From Tolypocladium sp. Sup5 PDA-1 (taxonomy: Eukaryota > Ascomycota > Sordariomycetes > Hypocreales > Ophiocordycipitaceae), in contig JPHH03000038.1 of assembly GCA_000750105.3 (NCBI GenBank), forward strand, positions 248,001 to 312,000: a stretch of DNA of 64,000 nucleotides, read 5' to 3'. Below the pieces are notes generated by a model. The model saw only the letters and a list, made by a program, of their open reading frames with translations, was not told the DNA's origin and did not search any database. Of the stretch, positions 22,101-33,005 are shown one piece after another. A program made the translations under genes and the position numbers. Each line of letters begins with the position of its first letter. Position 1 is the stretch's first letter.

Positions 22101-23208
22101 TGGACTCATACTCCTGATCATGCTGCTTGCGAACTAAGCAATCGACGCCTTCTAGGACGACTGCCGCAAAATCAGTGTTACTGTTTGCTATTGCAATGAT
22201 TTATAGACTATTCGACTAACCGGAGAGTACTTCGCTGATCTTCTTCTCGGCTTCGATCCTATTTGGGGGAATGCGATATAATAGGTCTTTGGCGTATGCC
22301 GCGGCTGTCATCGCTGCATAGCCTTGCCACTCTTTGTTCTTATGCGAGTCCGAGTAGTCGCAGATGCCACGAATAACTAGGCAGGGAAAGTGATTCATCA
22401 AACCAGCCGCTTCCATCTCAAAGCAGAGAACGTCCTTCTTCGCCGCAAGCGCATCCCGAGCCAACGCGTCCTTCATTAGCCTATTCGCGGACGCGATCAG
22501 GCCGTGGTAGATGGATGGGTTATCCTTGTCATCGGTCCGCTCGGCTCGCACTATCAGGGTCGATGGATCGTCGCCACATGCTGTCGCACAGCTGGACTCG
22601 TCGCTTGGTGGGTGAAGCACTCCAGGCCGATATAGTCGATCAGTGCTTAGCTCGGGCCGTTTGTATTTTTTTCGCAGCCTTGGTTTCTTCTCCAGAATGT
22701 CGTTGATAGATTCTCTAAGCCGGTGCCCTTCGATCTCATACTGCGCCACGAGCCCATTCACGGCTGCTCGCAGAATCGAGGGCGGCTGATTCAAGAATCC
22801 CGTCTCTTGGAATTCCTGATCTTGTATGGCTTTTCCGAAGTCGTACTGGAACACTCCGCCTTTGCCATTGCCAGAAGAGCTCACCACGACGTCCCCAAGA
22901 CGGATATCATGCTTGGGACTCGGTGCGCCACCGCCGATGCCGACCATCAGGCCAATTCTGACGTTCGGGAAACTGTGAAGCATGTCTCTCGCGACGCCGG
23001 CGGCGGACGATATGCCGTACTCCCCATGGGGGAGGACGGCGATAACGACCTTATGTTTCCCAATATTGCCCAATGTATAGTCGTTGTTATCGTTCGTGGA
23101 TACGGATTCCGGTCCCTCGTGTTTTTCGTCAAGGAAGGCCTGCGCAGCAACATACTCGGTAACTATGGCGCAAATCCAGCCGACTGTGTAGTCACTGGGG
23201 TTAGACAT
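19145..23208 (-). CDS. PNP/UDP-NACHT-ankyrin-kinase STAND (NLR-like) protein
   Basis: Three exons: 23208-22221, 22160-21354 and 21306-19145. Introns at 22161-22220 (GTTAGT..CAG) and 21307-21353 (GTGCGT..CAG) restore one 1318-aa frame. Start ATG 23208 ([15 protein letters not shown]) is the usual family start; another in-frame ATG is at 23247. Domains are: nucleoside-phosphorylase-like, about 8-320 ([19 protein letters not shown]); NACHT, with P-loop GIPGAGKT at about 398-405 and Walker B ILIDALDE at about 500; a winged-helix-like linker; about seven ankyrin repeats, 833-1060, several nearly identical at the DNA level (102-bp period); then a kinase C-lobe (HNDIKPRN at about 1153, DFG at about 1173, PPE at 1194). 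Fungal proteins of this class act in allorecognition and programmed cell death. The kinase lacks the Gly-loop and the beta-3 lysine. The 1.4-kb upstream gap is shared with the divergent gene at 24589. Confidence 0.85.
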
Positions 23209-24588
23209 GATTGCTGAGAGGATACTGTTGCAATAGGTGTCTACCATGGCCAGGTGAGACGACGAATTGAGGGATGGAGATGTCGTCAGTCCGTTCAGCC
23301 GCACTGCAGTTGTGCTTCCTTCTGATCGTCCTTATTTATGCTGATTCGTTGCCCTAAGCGCCCAAGCAGCTCCCCCGCTTCTAAGGCGGCAATGCCGCAA
23401 ATCGGCATCGTAGCCAATGCAGGCATCAATCAACTCGAATTCCCAGCCTAGACCCGGCAAGGTGGTGTCATTTTCTAGTTGGACTCTTTGTCGGTTGGTT
23501 ACTCGGACTGATTGGCGGACAAAAGCAGGGGTTGGACATGTTGGGCAGACTAGCCCAGATCTATGTGAGTCTTGGACATAAACTCGCTACCTTCTGACAA
23601 ACACGACAAGACTTGAGCATGATGAGGGAGTGGGCCAGGCCGTGCCGTGATGGCGCATTTGTCGTCGTCGTCATCGCCAACGTCATAGCTGACTGGGCGA
23701 AGGTTCGGCTTGTGTTGTGTGAAAAAGTTCGTTTTGCGCCGAAGGTCATTCGTGGCCGCCGCCTTCAAACGCCGGGAGGCGGTAAGCACGAAACAGAACC
23801 GATTCGATGGTGCCGTCGTACAGTTATGCTGCGCCGTTCCAGCCTAGAATAGCCTCCGTGCTTACAGTGCTGAACTCTCGGTGCGGATCACCGCTGACCT
23901 CATGGCGTAAAACCCAGGGCCATGCCCATCGTCGGCCCGCCGTATGCCACGAGATTCTGGGATATGGTGTGCATGTCCGGAGTGCCAGTTGAAAGCAAGA
24001 GCGCAAGGGCTGTCAGCGATGCCAGGTGGGCCATAACTTGTTGTTTTGTGGGGATGGTGGGGATTGCGTAGTGAGTGAAGGCCGCACTGGCTTTCTGCTT
24101 GACGCGGGGACTCCAATGGGCGCCACTTGGCGTGCCGAAAACTTCGCATGCCACCCCGAATTCTTGGAGGACCTGCAGCTCATTCGCGGGCGATGCCCGC
24201 CTGTCAATTGGAAAGGGAAGAAACATGCTGTACCTATCCGGTCCGTGGCAACAGAATCAGGTATGGTGAGATGAAGCGACTCCTCGACTCCTCGAATCCC
24301 AACCATATCGGGCCTTTTGACAGGCCAGAGGCATGTTGTCGTCTCTCTACTGTACCTTACTCATCACGTCTGAGTTCGGCTCTGCGCGCGTGCTGTGCCG
24401 TACCCACCGTGGCCGCCGTCGCTGCCGTGGCACGTGGGTGGAGTGGGCTCGGACCGCTTGTTGCCCAGGCAGCAATCGCCAAGTGGAGTTGTGTCATCCG
24501 CCCAAAACAACGTGAACCTCAACCTCCCACCATCAACGGTGGCGGCCTAATTCGACGTTATTCAGGGCCATCAACGACGACCATCGGC
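23209..24588. promoter_or_regulatory. Divergent intergenic region between NLR and REase-kinase genes
   Basis: This 1.38-kb gap separates two head-to-head genes, so it must contain both promoters. No gene is supported. The frame of the downstream gene is open upstream to 24127, but its conserved start is 24589. I cannot point to specific operator sequences. Confidence 0.5.
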
Positions 24589-27081
24589 ATGGAACCCGAA
24601 AATACAAAGGGACTGCAAGAGCTGCTGCGTGCAGCACAGCTGCGGGCTGAAGACGCTGAACGACGACGCGAAGCAGCAGAGCAGGAGCAGCGCAGAGAGC
24701 GACAACAACGCGAAGCAGCAGAGCAGGAGCAGCGCAGAGAGCGACAACAACGCGAAGCAGCAGAGCAGGAGCAGCGCAAAGAGCGACAAAAACGCGAAGC
24801 AGCAGAGCAACAACGCGAAGCGGCAGAGCAACAACGCGAAGCGGCAGAGCAACAACGCGAAGCGGCAGAGCAACAACGTGAAGTAGCAGAGCAGCGAGCA
24901 AAAGCATCCGAGCAGCAGATGCAACCTACGACTCTCAACGAATACCTCGATGCGTGTCATCGGCTTGTCTTCAACGAGCTTCAGGTGGAGCAAAATCCCG
25001 ATCTGGTATCAGGAGGTTCCTTGACCAATCCACAAAGTAAATGGTGTCCCACAAGCCTGCGACCATGGCCAGAATTCCTGGAGCAGCAAAGACGCACATT
25101 CGGTCTCCTCCTTGATAACTTCCCTTGCGATTCAGATCGCCTTTTCGAGAGCGAGCACTTTCTCGCAACCATGGGCACCAGGATCGGCGGACGAAGCATT
25201 GCGGATGAGAAAGTTCTGGAATTCTTCTTGCACAACGCCGTGGAGGACCCGGTGAGGAACATTGTCAATCAGCTTGTCGAAATACCGGACATTAGAAGGG
25301 CGTTCGACCTTGGCAACGGCATCGTGTTCGAAAACCACCCGCACGCGCTGAGCGATACCGCGGAAGAGGTGGTTGACAGGCAAACGCGCCCCGCACCACC
25401 GAGTACGCCGGGACACGGAGAGAATCTGAGAAAGCTGCAGGCGGACCAGATTTGCATCTACCGCTTTGACGATGCCCAGGGGAGGCGGACAAGGGCTTTC
25501 ATCTGCGAGTACAAGCCGCCACACAAGCTGACGGTCCAACATCTGCACATCGGTCTCCGGGTCGCAGACATCTACGAAGACGTTGTCAACCGTAAGACAA
25601 TACCGACTTCAAAAGACCCAGAGGGGCGCTTCGAATACCACGCCGAAAGGCTTACCGCGTCGGCGATCACGCAGACGTACCACTACATGATCGAGGGCGG
25701 TCTCGAGTACAGCCTCTTGACTACGGGCGAAGCAATCGTCTTCCTCAAGATTGACTGGGACGAGCCAGGTACGCTTTTCTACCACATGGCGGTGCCGAGT
25801 ATCGAAGTCGCTGCCCAAACGAAGGACGCCCATCTGTGCACGGCCGTTGCTCAATATCTGGCCTTCACGCTGCTGGCTATTGACGGGTTAGGAATGCGGT
25901 GGCACGGTCAGGACGAACGCGATCGGGCTACGGAGGAGCTAAATAGGTGGGAGGCGTCATTCGAGGAAACATACCGATCAATTCCCGAGCAGGACCGGTC
26001 TTTTCTTTCGGACAGCTCGCCGGGCTACCAGCCTCCTACGTACGGCAACATAGATCGGTCACCGATCCGTCGACGAAAGAATCCGCCGCGGGGACAGGGA
26101 CATACCGACGCCGGGGTTCCGTCGAGACGAGACGATAGGTCCGAATCGTCGGATGAGGAGCCCAATCCGAGAGCGCCAGCCACGCCGACACCTGTCCAGC
26201 GAAACACGAGACAGGGAAGCAGACGGAGCGAGCGCTTGGCCATGAGACCGCGTGGAGGCGGCGCCGATAACAGCGGGCAACGCCGACTGTTCTGCACGCA
26301 GAAGTGCCTACTTGGTCTAGTCCGAGGACATGCTCTGGACCGAAACTGCCCAAACATTGCTCTTCACTGCCGGGGGAAGACGCATCGTGGGGGCAAAGCC
26401 CTCCGCCACCCCGTCGACCACGCCGAGTGGCTGAGGATGCTCCGCGCGCAGCTCGAGGAGACACTTGACCGCGGCATTACGCCCCTTGGGCAGAGCGGCG
26501 CTCGCGGCGTACTTTTCAAGGTAACGCTGCTTGCTTACGGATACACGTTTGTAAGCAAAGGGACAATCCAGGTTTTCATCCCTGACCTCGAACACGAAGC
26601 TGCCGTCTATCGACGCTTGGATGCTCTGCAGGGTATCCATGTGCCCGTGTTCCTCGGCGCTGTCGACCTACGATCCATGAACAAAACATACTTCTACGAC
26701 TACAGGGTGTACATTGTGCACCTGACATTCATGGCATGGGGTGGGGAAAGTCTGCATGAGGCACCTGGGGCTGTGCATACCACAGAGCAGCAAGTCAAAG
26801 ACACCTTGCGCGCCATCCATCGGCATGGTGTCATCCACAGAGATGTCCGAGCTCAGAACATCCTGCTCTGTCAGGAAACCAACGGGGCGATGATGATTGA
26901 CTTCGAGCGGGCGGTGCTATTGGAACCGCCACGACGCCCGCTCGCACAGATTGCGCCGAACAAGCGTCCGTTGCACGATGCACCCAGCAAGCGAAAGCGT
27001 CATAAGTCGCATCGGGTGACGAAATGCTTTTCTGAGGACATGTTAATGGCGAGAGACCTTTTCGTGGCCACGAGGACGTAG
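24589..27081 (+). CDS. Coiled-coil / nuclease-like / kinase-like protein (Crinkler-type effector architecture)
   Basis: 830 aa from ATG 24589, intronless. Residues 10-108 are a highly charged coiled coil built from DNA tandem repeats (EAAEQEQRRERQQR units, then EAAEQQR units). A central domain follows (about 200-440) with FICEYKPPHKL at about residue 303; the ExK and surrounding pattern fit a PD-(D/E)XK-like fold. Next come a basic disordered linker (about 480-570), a CTQKCLLGL..NCPN Cys motif and a kinase-like C-lobe: VIHRDVRAQNIL at 750, MMIDFERA at 768, with a Lys/Arg-rich nuclear-targeting-like tail. REase plus kinase is a described combination in Crinkler-RHS-type eukaryotic effectors. 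In fungi the role may be conflict or self/non-self related. I see no secretion signal. It is divergent from the NLR gene. Confidence 0.75.
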   Translation: MEPENTKGLQELLRAAQLRAEDAERRREAAEQEQRRERQQREAAEQEQRRERQQREAAEQEQRKERQKREAAEQQREAAEQQREAAEQQREAAEQQREVAEQRAKASEQQMQPTTLNEYLDACHRLVFNELQVEQNPDLVSGGSLTNPQSKWCPTSLRPWPEFLEQQRRTFGLLLDNFPCDSDRLFESEHFLATMGTRIGGRSIADEKVLEFFLHNAVEDPVRNIVNQLVEIPDIRRAFDLGNGIVFENHPHALSDTAEEVVDRQTRPAPPSTPGHGENLRKLQADQICIYRFDDAQGRRTRAFICEYKPPHKLTVQHLHIGLRVADIYEDVVNRKTIPTSKDPEGRFEYHAERLTASAITQTYHYMIEGGLEYSLLTTGEAIVFLKIDWDEPGTLFYHMAVPSIEVAAQTKDAHLCTAVAQYLAFTLLAIDGLGMRWHGQDERDRATEELNRWEASFEETYRSIPEQDRSFLSDSSPGYQPPTYGNIDRSPIRRRKNPPRGQGHTDAGVPSRRDDRSESSDEEPNPRAPATPTPVQRNTRQGSRRSERLAMRPRGGGADNSGQRRLFCTQKCLLGLVRGHALDRNCPNIALHCRGKTHRGGKALRHPVDHAEWLRMLRAQLEETLDRGITPLGQSGARGVLFKVTLLAYGYTFVSKGTIQVFIPDLEHEAAVYRRLDALQGIHVPVFLGAVDLRSMNKTYFYDYRVYIVHLTFMAWGGESLHEAPGAVHTTEQQVKDTLRAIHRHGVIHRDVRAQNILLCQETNGAMMIDFERAVLLEPPRRPLAQIAPNKRPLHDAPSKRKRHKSHRVTKCFSEDMLMARDLFVATRT

Positions 27082-28221
27082 ATGGAGAATTTCCTCAAAA
27101 GTTTCACCGAGCGACCGTCGGCGGGAAGATCCCCTGTGGCTCAGGTAACGAGCAGGTGGATTGAAGACTCCCTCGTTCTCAATATAAAATTGAATTCACA
27201 TATGCTCGAATGTGGATGCACGGCCCAAGAAACTGATTTTGGAACCTAACAAGAAAGCTGCCCTAGCCGGGCACTCAAGATGCCCCCCAAGCGAGGTAGG
27301 CACGGCAGTCTATGGCCTGACAACCTGACCGAACTGTGACTCCCGAGCATCCACCTGGCGGCGAACTTCCCACCAATTGTCCACCATCTCGCAGTAGAAC
27401 GAGAAATACGAGGAGGCATCTTCATCATCAGAGGTGGTTGCGGGTGCGGGTTCGACCGTTAGTTTGTCAAACTTTGGCTTGGTTAGATGTAGACCGGGAA
27501 TGGCATTAAATTCCACGTATATTCAGCCATCGCAGAATGACGCAAGAAAACTGGACCGTTAGAAAGCGAACGACATTATGCATACCCTCAGTTTATTTAT
27601 TTCGTATTGCAGCACTTTGAAACGATTTTATTGACGCTGGAAGTCAAAGGTTGAGCGCTTCAGTGACGAGTGCAGGCTGCAGCACGATGATGATACGGAG
27701 CACCCTTGTACGAGTAAGCCCAGCCAGAAGCAGGACCAATCCGCGCCGGCCCTTGGCGTGACGGCATCCTTGTCAGCTTCTTGAGCGTTACGGCAACCCT
27801 GCTAGCTTGTACGGCGCGATACGGACCGTCAGGGGCGTCACAGGGGCTCTGGGACTGGCGGCGTGGAACTTGTCGCAGATCTTGCACCCGGCAAATTCAT
27901 CGTCGCCGTCCCATTCGAACCGTTCTATCCGAAAACCGGGGTCGCTATCGCTTCGCGCTTCAAGAGGACTCGACTATCCAGTACGGAAGGTCTCTACAAG
28001 TCCACGTAATATGGCGCGCTACATAATCGAACCAGTCTCCATCACTGCCAAGGTGCTGTCGGTACTTTGCACTGGAACGCCCTCTCGAGACGACAGGCCG
28101 GCATCCTAGTCGGCAAATGTTGGCACAATGGAGGTCTGTGGACTCTTACCACCCTGGAATCTTAATCTCATCTACGCATATCTTCCGGTTTGTCAACTTG
28201 CCCGGTCATTGGACACGCTGC
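27082..28221. other. No confident gene
   Basis: A 68-codon minus-strand frame at 27310-27516 (MEFNAIPGLHLTK..) has an acidic, protein-like texture and could be an exon of a small gene, but no partner exon or motif was found. Nothing is supported in the rest. Confidence 0.4.
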
Positions 28222-29211
28222 TCATAGGCCCTGTTTCCTCAGATCCATCTGGTTGGCTGCTTCCCAGCTCTTAAGCTGAATGGCGACATCTTCAACCTCT
28301 GGCTCATAAAACCAGCCCCTGTCGTGATAAGCTCGGACGAGCTTGGGAGTTTGAGACACCCAAAGTTGTGGCGCAATCTCGCGAATATCAAGAGGTTTCT
28401 TGATGGTACGAGTCTTGATTTCAAGGGTTGATTCGAGAGGTACCACCTGACCGCTGTTTTCAATTCTCAATTTGGATCCAGCAAGGGTGGTGTGTATGGG
28501 GCTCCTGGCTGAGGATAGAGACAAAGTTCCTAGAATACCGGAGAGGCTGTTTACTTCTGGCTCTTCCTGATCGGAAACACGTATGCTGGCGTTGTTCTTC
28601 ACATATCCATCTGTTTCGTGACGTACGACAAAGTTCAGACCACAGAAACAGTATGAGATTATTCTGTGATGCCCCGTGCTGCCGTTGATCTGGGTAGTTG
28701 TGTATTTTTTCTCAAATTCGTGACCGAAACCCCTGAAATCATGAGGCCCGATATACTCCTGGGTCGCGGTCTCGGAGCGACACAGTCTTGCGGTATTTTG
28801 GGTGACCTCAATGTTGATGGTGAATGCTTCGAGCTCGTTTCTGGTCACGCCGGGATTGACGAATGAAAGGAGCTTACGGATATTGTTTCGATCAGTAACG
28901 ACGTCTATCGAGCGAATATCGAACGAAGGATTTGTGATGTATAACGAGCGAAACAGGGGTTCAAGCGGACTGTCTGGATGACGAGCGGCGTTTTGAGCGA
29001 TGTAAACGAGGCCGGAATCTTTTTTCAGCCGCTGAGGAGCCTTTGGAGCGGTCCACAGAGGTGGACTACCGGGCACGGCAATCGTAGGCGTGACTCCTTC
29101 GATCCAGTTGTAGGAGGATAAATACTTGACGGCCGTTATTGATGCCAGACGAGACGTATTGAGGTCTTGCAGATCTAGGCGAGAGATCTCGGCTATTGTT
29201 CTGGATACCAT
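28222..29211 (-). CDS. Fungal repeated-family protein with ExK motif (nuclease-like fold?)
   Basis: 329 aa, intronless, with ATG at 29211 and a clean stop. Distinctive blocks are YLSSYNWIEG, VPGSPPLW, KDSGLVYIAQNAARHP, DVVTDRNNIRKLL, GSTGHHRIISY and a late LESTLEIKTR. The E-I-K in a strand-like context after HETDGY resembles the ExK of PD-(D/E)XK-type or DXO/RAI1-like folds; this is my inference. I recall members being labelled geranylgeranyl pyrophosphate synthetase in fungal proteomes, but no DDxxD prenyltransferase motif is visible, so I do not use that name. The role is unknown. It is located between putative conflict genes. Confidence 0.6.
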   Translation of the reverse strand: MVSRTIAEISRLDLQDLNTSRLASITAVKYLSSYNWIEGVTPTIAVPGSPPLWTAPKAPQRLKKDSGLVYIAQNAARHPDSPLEPLFRSLYITNPSFDIRSIDVVTDRNNIRKLLSFVNPGVTRNELEAFTINIEVTQNTARLCRSETATQEYIGPHDFRGFGHEFEKKYTTTQINGSTGHHRIISYCFCGLNFVVRHETDGYVKNNASIRVSDQEEPEVNSLSGILGTLSLSSARSPIHTTLAGSKLRIENSGQVVPLESTLEIKTRTIKKPLDIREIAPQLWVSQTPKLVRAYHDRGWFYEPEVEDVAIQLKSWEAANQMDLRKQGL

Positions 29212-29928
29212 ATTTGGAAGTTTGCACCACGTTCAGAAGATCAGGTATAGTGCCGGAAACTTGTCAATGTGCTCTTGATCAATTGTAGGAAGTGGCGGTG
29301 TTGGTTCTCATATGTAGACGGGTAACAAAGTGATACAACATTCGGCACCGAGGTCCCGTTCTATTCAGCACCGATGTCCCGTGACGGAGTTGTCCTAATA
29401 GAGGGCCAGTGTCTTAGGCTGTGCCGTTGGTGCATACTGGCAGGCCTTGCCGTCTCAGCAGACGAGACGTATGCGTCGTATCCGGGGGTCGACAGCATGG
29501 CCAGCCAGTGGTGAGCAGCCAAGACGAAGCAGTACAATGCGATGGTACTTTGGCGGCCCAAAAAATGATACGTCTCCAGTATCTATGCCGTTGTTTCGCA
29601 TGCAAATATCTATGATTGGGTTATCCCGACCGACCGGAATGCATGTCTTTTGCCGTGTTGGCCGGAATCGAAAGTTCAGCCAGCCATGATCTCAACCGGT
29701 TGGGAAGAGATGGTACATTCGGATGTTGATTGCGGCCTAATGCACTGAAACCACGGAGAGCCCGTCGAGACAAAAGTGAAGGGGGAGGCAAGGAAGAGGC
29801 ATGGCCGTACGGTCCAGCTCCAAGTATATAAGTGGCGGCTTATGGCGACAAGTGCCTTTCAGTTTACGCAACTGCTTTGTCTGGCCACATTGCCCTCGTG
29901 TTCACTCTGTTTACAATTGTACGCGAAA
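29212..29928. other. No gene seen
   Basis: Intergenic between divergent genes (28222-29211 on minus, 29929 on plus). A TATA-like AAGTATATAAGTGG lies at about 29821, roughly 108 bp before the ATG of the secreted-protein gene, and is a plausible core promoter element. Confidence 0.45.
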
Positions 29929-30266
29929 ATGCATCTTAAGATCGTCGTCGCTCTTGCTTCTATCGCCACGGCGGCGGCCACTGGTTAGTTAGACATGCGT
30001 TTGGATCTTCCTAGGTTGTACCTTTCGGCTAACCAACCAACTAAGGCAAAGGCGAGGCGCCCTCCGGAGACGACTCCGTGGATAGCGGGATTAATAAACA
30101 CCTGAAGTGCCGCTGGGGATCGGATGGTCCTGCTCCTTTCTGCACCGAACACTGCCCGCATGGATGGATAGAGGCCGACCGTACTAAATGTCGCGATGGG
30201 GCGTGTTGTGTCACTGGCTGGATACTGCTCTGCTGCCGTGAGACGGTTGGGATTCCCAAGGAATAA
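29929..30266 (+). CDS. Small secreted cysteine-rich protein (two exons)
   Basis: Exon 1 is 29929-29983 and exon 2 is 30046-30266. The 62-bp intron has a GTTAGT donor, a GCTAAC-like branch and a TAAG acceptor, giving 91 aa in frame. The N-terminus MHLKIVVALASIATAAATG is a typical signal peptide. The mature part of about 70 aa has eight cysteines, including two CC pairs (ACC and LCC) near the end, consistent with four disulfides. No known toxin or hydrophobin spacing was recognised. Size, Cys content and secretion fit an apoplastic effector or antimicrobial-type small protein; this is inference. The open frame from 30078 alone would miss the signal peptide, so the intron decides the call. Confidence 0.7.
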
Positions 30267-33005
30267 ACCGGAGGTTTATGTTGGCAGAAAGGTCAGGGCG
30301 TCGTGTCACGTAAGTAATTAAAGATCAGAGATCGTAACCAACGTGTAATGAATACAACGTGCTGAAAGCTGGCTAGGTATCTATGCTATGGTGAGGAAAT
30401 TGGGGGGTCCTATAGACCGGTGGTCGAGCCATGGCTCACGCCGTGGCTCACCTTCGACCGTGATCCCTTCGTGATCCCGTCGTGGCTCACCCTTGGCTCA
30501 CCGACCCGCATCTGTGATCCAAGATGATCCACCCTTCCATTGGCCCATTGTTCCAGGTCGTTGTCGTGGGCTTTGTTGCACAGCGACAGGCTCTCTGGGC
30601 CAAAGTTGGCTTTACGGTGGGCTTGTACGTAGCCTCGGGTTTGTAGAAGCAGGGAGAGAGGGTGGCAGTGCGAACGCACCGCAGGGTTTGGGCCCGGTTC
30701 TGGCTTTACAGTCACGTTGGCTTTTTTAACGACCTGAGCTACACGCCAGTCTTGGCAGCAAGGGCGAGGAAGAGGAAGCAGCCAAAGTTTACTAGTAAGG
30801 GAGGGGGGTTCGGTAAAGCCGTTGGTTTGTGACGGGAAAGAACCGAGGCTGGTTTCCACCGTGCTTTTGACCTTGGTCAGGACAGAGCTCAGGCAGAAGG
30901 TACAGGGTAGTAACTGGCACATCAGAGGGCGGATGCGGGGGAGCGTTAAGGTGGTGGCGGCTCGCGCAGGATCGTGGGGACGGATGGCTTGTAAACCGGG
31001 ACAGCCACCCTGTCTTTACTATCATTGGCTGCAAAGACGGGCAAGCTGCTGGCTACGACGCTGTTGAAGGCTTCCGGGAAAACGAGCTGGCGGTCCTATG
31101 GCTCTCCTAGAACAATGAAGTCGAGCTCCTGAAAATGGCCAAAGAAGCGGCACGTGATGCAACCAGGCAGGACCACTCCATAAAGACAGTTTCCCAGAAT
31201 GTGTCCACGACCCTCAATATTGAAATTTCCCTCCTAAGTCTACGCCTCATCGCCCTTTGTCATTGTCTGTACGCGCCAATCTCCCAGCAACGGAGTCATA
31301 CAAGCAGCCGACCAAACCCTCGCAATAGCGACTCCATGTTGCGCACGCAGGAGGAGCTGCATCCTATGCGCAAAGACTTCGTGGACTCACAGGGACGCCT
31401 CATTGACAGTCGTCGGCAATGGCAACATCTAGATACATCGCTCTCGTCGAGCCGGAAGAAGTAGAAGCAGATAAGTCCACTCTCTCTGATGGGGCTAGCC
31501 TGAGCTTAGGATAAAAAAACGAGGGAGATAAATTTAAGTTGGCAAATGGACCTCTACGGGGGAAGGCGGGGAAACGCAAGGCAGGTGCGGTCGCGAGCCA
31601 AATGGAAACGTAGAGAAAAATGCACTACGAGACGTACGGTCTGCTGGCGGACAGATGGGCCTGCGAAGGAGGAGAGTTTGCCCGATGCAGCTCGGCGAGC
31701 ATCTCGTCGCTACATGAAAAGCTTCTCTAGTATAGAAGTAGCTAGATTAAGTACACCGTAATTTAATGCCTTTGATATGGCTTTCGAAAGAGATATAAGA
31801 GTTTATATGGAAGAGTATCACTATTTACAGTCACGGATATACCCTACATACTCAGCGTGGTTGCGCACGGAAGTCGGATGCTATAGCACGCATGTTAAGG
31901 TTAAGCACCTGCATGCGTGGGGTTTTGGACTACCGTTGAAGTCAAAGCTCAAACACAGGCTGTATCAGGCATCGCCAACAGCCTCGTTTCCAAGGATTCT
32001 CCACCACAAAGCAGGTCACTTCCTTTGTGTATAAAGACCGCGCACTGTCGTGCATCTAGCTCGAGCTCTTCAAGATGATTCTCACCAATTGACTGATGCC
32101 GAAGATGGACCCAATTGTCTGACAGGTCCGAATACAAGATTTCTTGGTCCCTGCACGAGCGTGGTTCCCCAGAAATTCTCGGCTATCTTGTATTCCAGAG
32201 CTTAGGCTAGCTTTCAGAAGGGGGCGTTGCGTGACGGAGGCTTCGCGTAAAGGCGCGTCCGTGTCGGGGGCTCCTGGAGCCCCAGTCAAGCACGGCAGAC
32301 GTCCGATCATCTTCGACAGGTAAAGGCGTGATCAGCCACATAGACGTGCGTTTGAGGCACAATTGGAGGGATGCTTATGTACGGCACGCCAAACACTGCC
32401 ACCGGCGAGAAAATAACATACATACCATCTAGTTGTCCACGCTACAGTAGTCACGTACTGTACTGTACTGCAAGCCGGCGAGAACCGTTTGACTCCTTGA
32501 GGATAAATTGTCCAATTCGGCTTCAAGTTTCGAGAACCCATAAAATTTGCTGAATTGCGAGAATACACCAGAGCTGCAGCGTTTGGGTAAAGCCTACCCG
32601 CGCCAGGACTGGCGCATCTCCTAATGCTCGCCACACTTTGCTTCAACTTCATACCGCAGAGGAGGGGTAAGCCTTCAACTCGCCGGGCTCCATGTGGCAC
32701 TACCGTGCACGTCCCGGAAACCCGAGAAGAACATCTTCGAACAGGCCTCTGGGCTGCTTGCTGAGCTGAAAATGAAGTACGAGAAGGAAGATGGGTTAAA
32801 GAAATGAACGAACGGGAGGAGTTCCCCATTGTTATACGGGTCGGTGTCTCTCGAAGCCAGGATCCACTCGCGTTTACTCATCCAACGACGCGGCTACTGT
32901 GTCAACAACATAGGTGCTGTGCGCAGGGTGATATCTTTCTCGTTTTTAAGTCAGGAGACTCGCGAAACTCTCCACACGAGCCGAAGGCGTTGTTCCCGTG
33001 CCATA
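30267..33005. other. 2.7 kb without a supported gene
   Basis: At 30420-30540, TGGCTCAC occurs at least four times and GTGATCC three times, forming a degenerate repeat patch. CTTCTCTAGTATAG at about 31720 resembles a MITE end. Long frames on both strands (such as 30410-30922 minus) have no motif and look like chance. I see no RNA gene. Confidence 0.5.

Noticed and set aside
22216..23304. Stand-alone purine nucleoside phosphorylase
   Set aside because: A good intron at 22161-22220 joins it in frame to the NACHT exon, the usual PNP-NACHT architecture.
24533..24993. Several Cys/Leu-rich minus-strand frames
   Set aside because: Antisense shadows of the coiled-coil repeats of the 24589-27081 gene.
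28222..29211. Geranylgeranyl pyrophosphate synthetase
   Set aside because: I recall this label being attached to related fungal proteins, but no DDxxD motif or isoprenoid-synthase pattern is visible.
30410..30922. 170-codon minus-strand frame
   Set aside because: No motif, no homologous copy in the window, overlaps a TGGCTCAC/GTGATCC repeat patch, and no splice signals.
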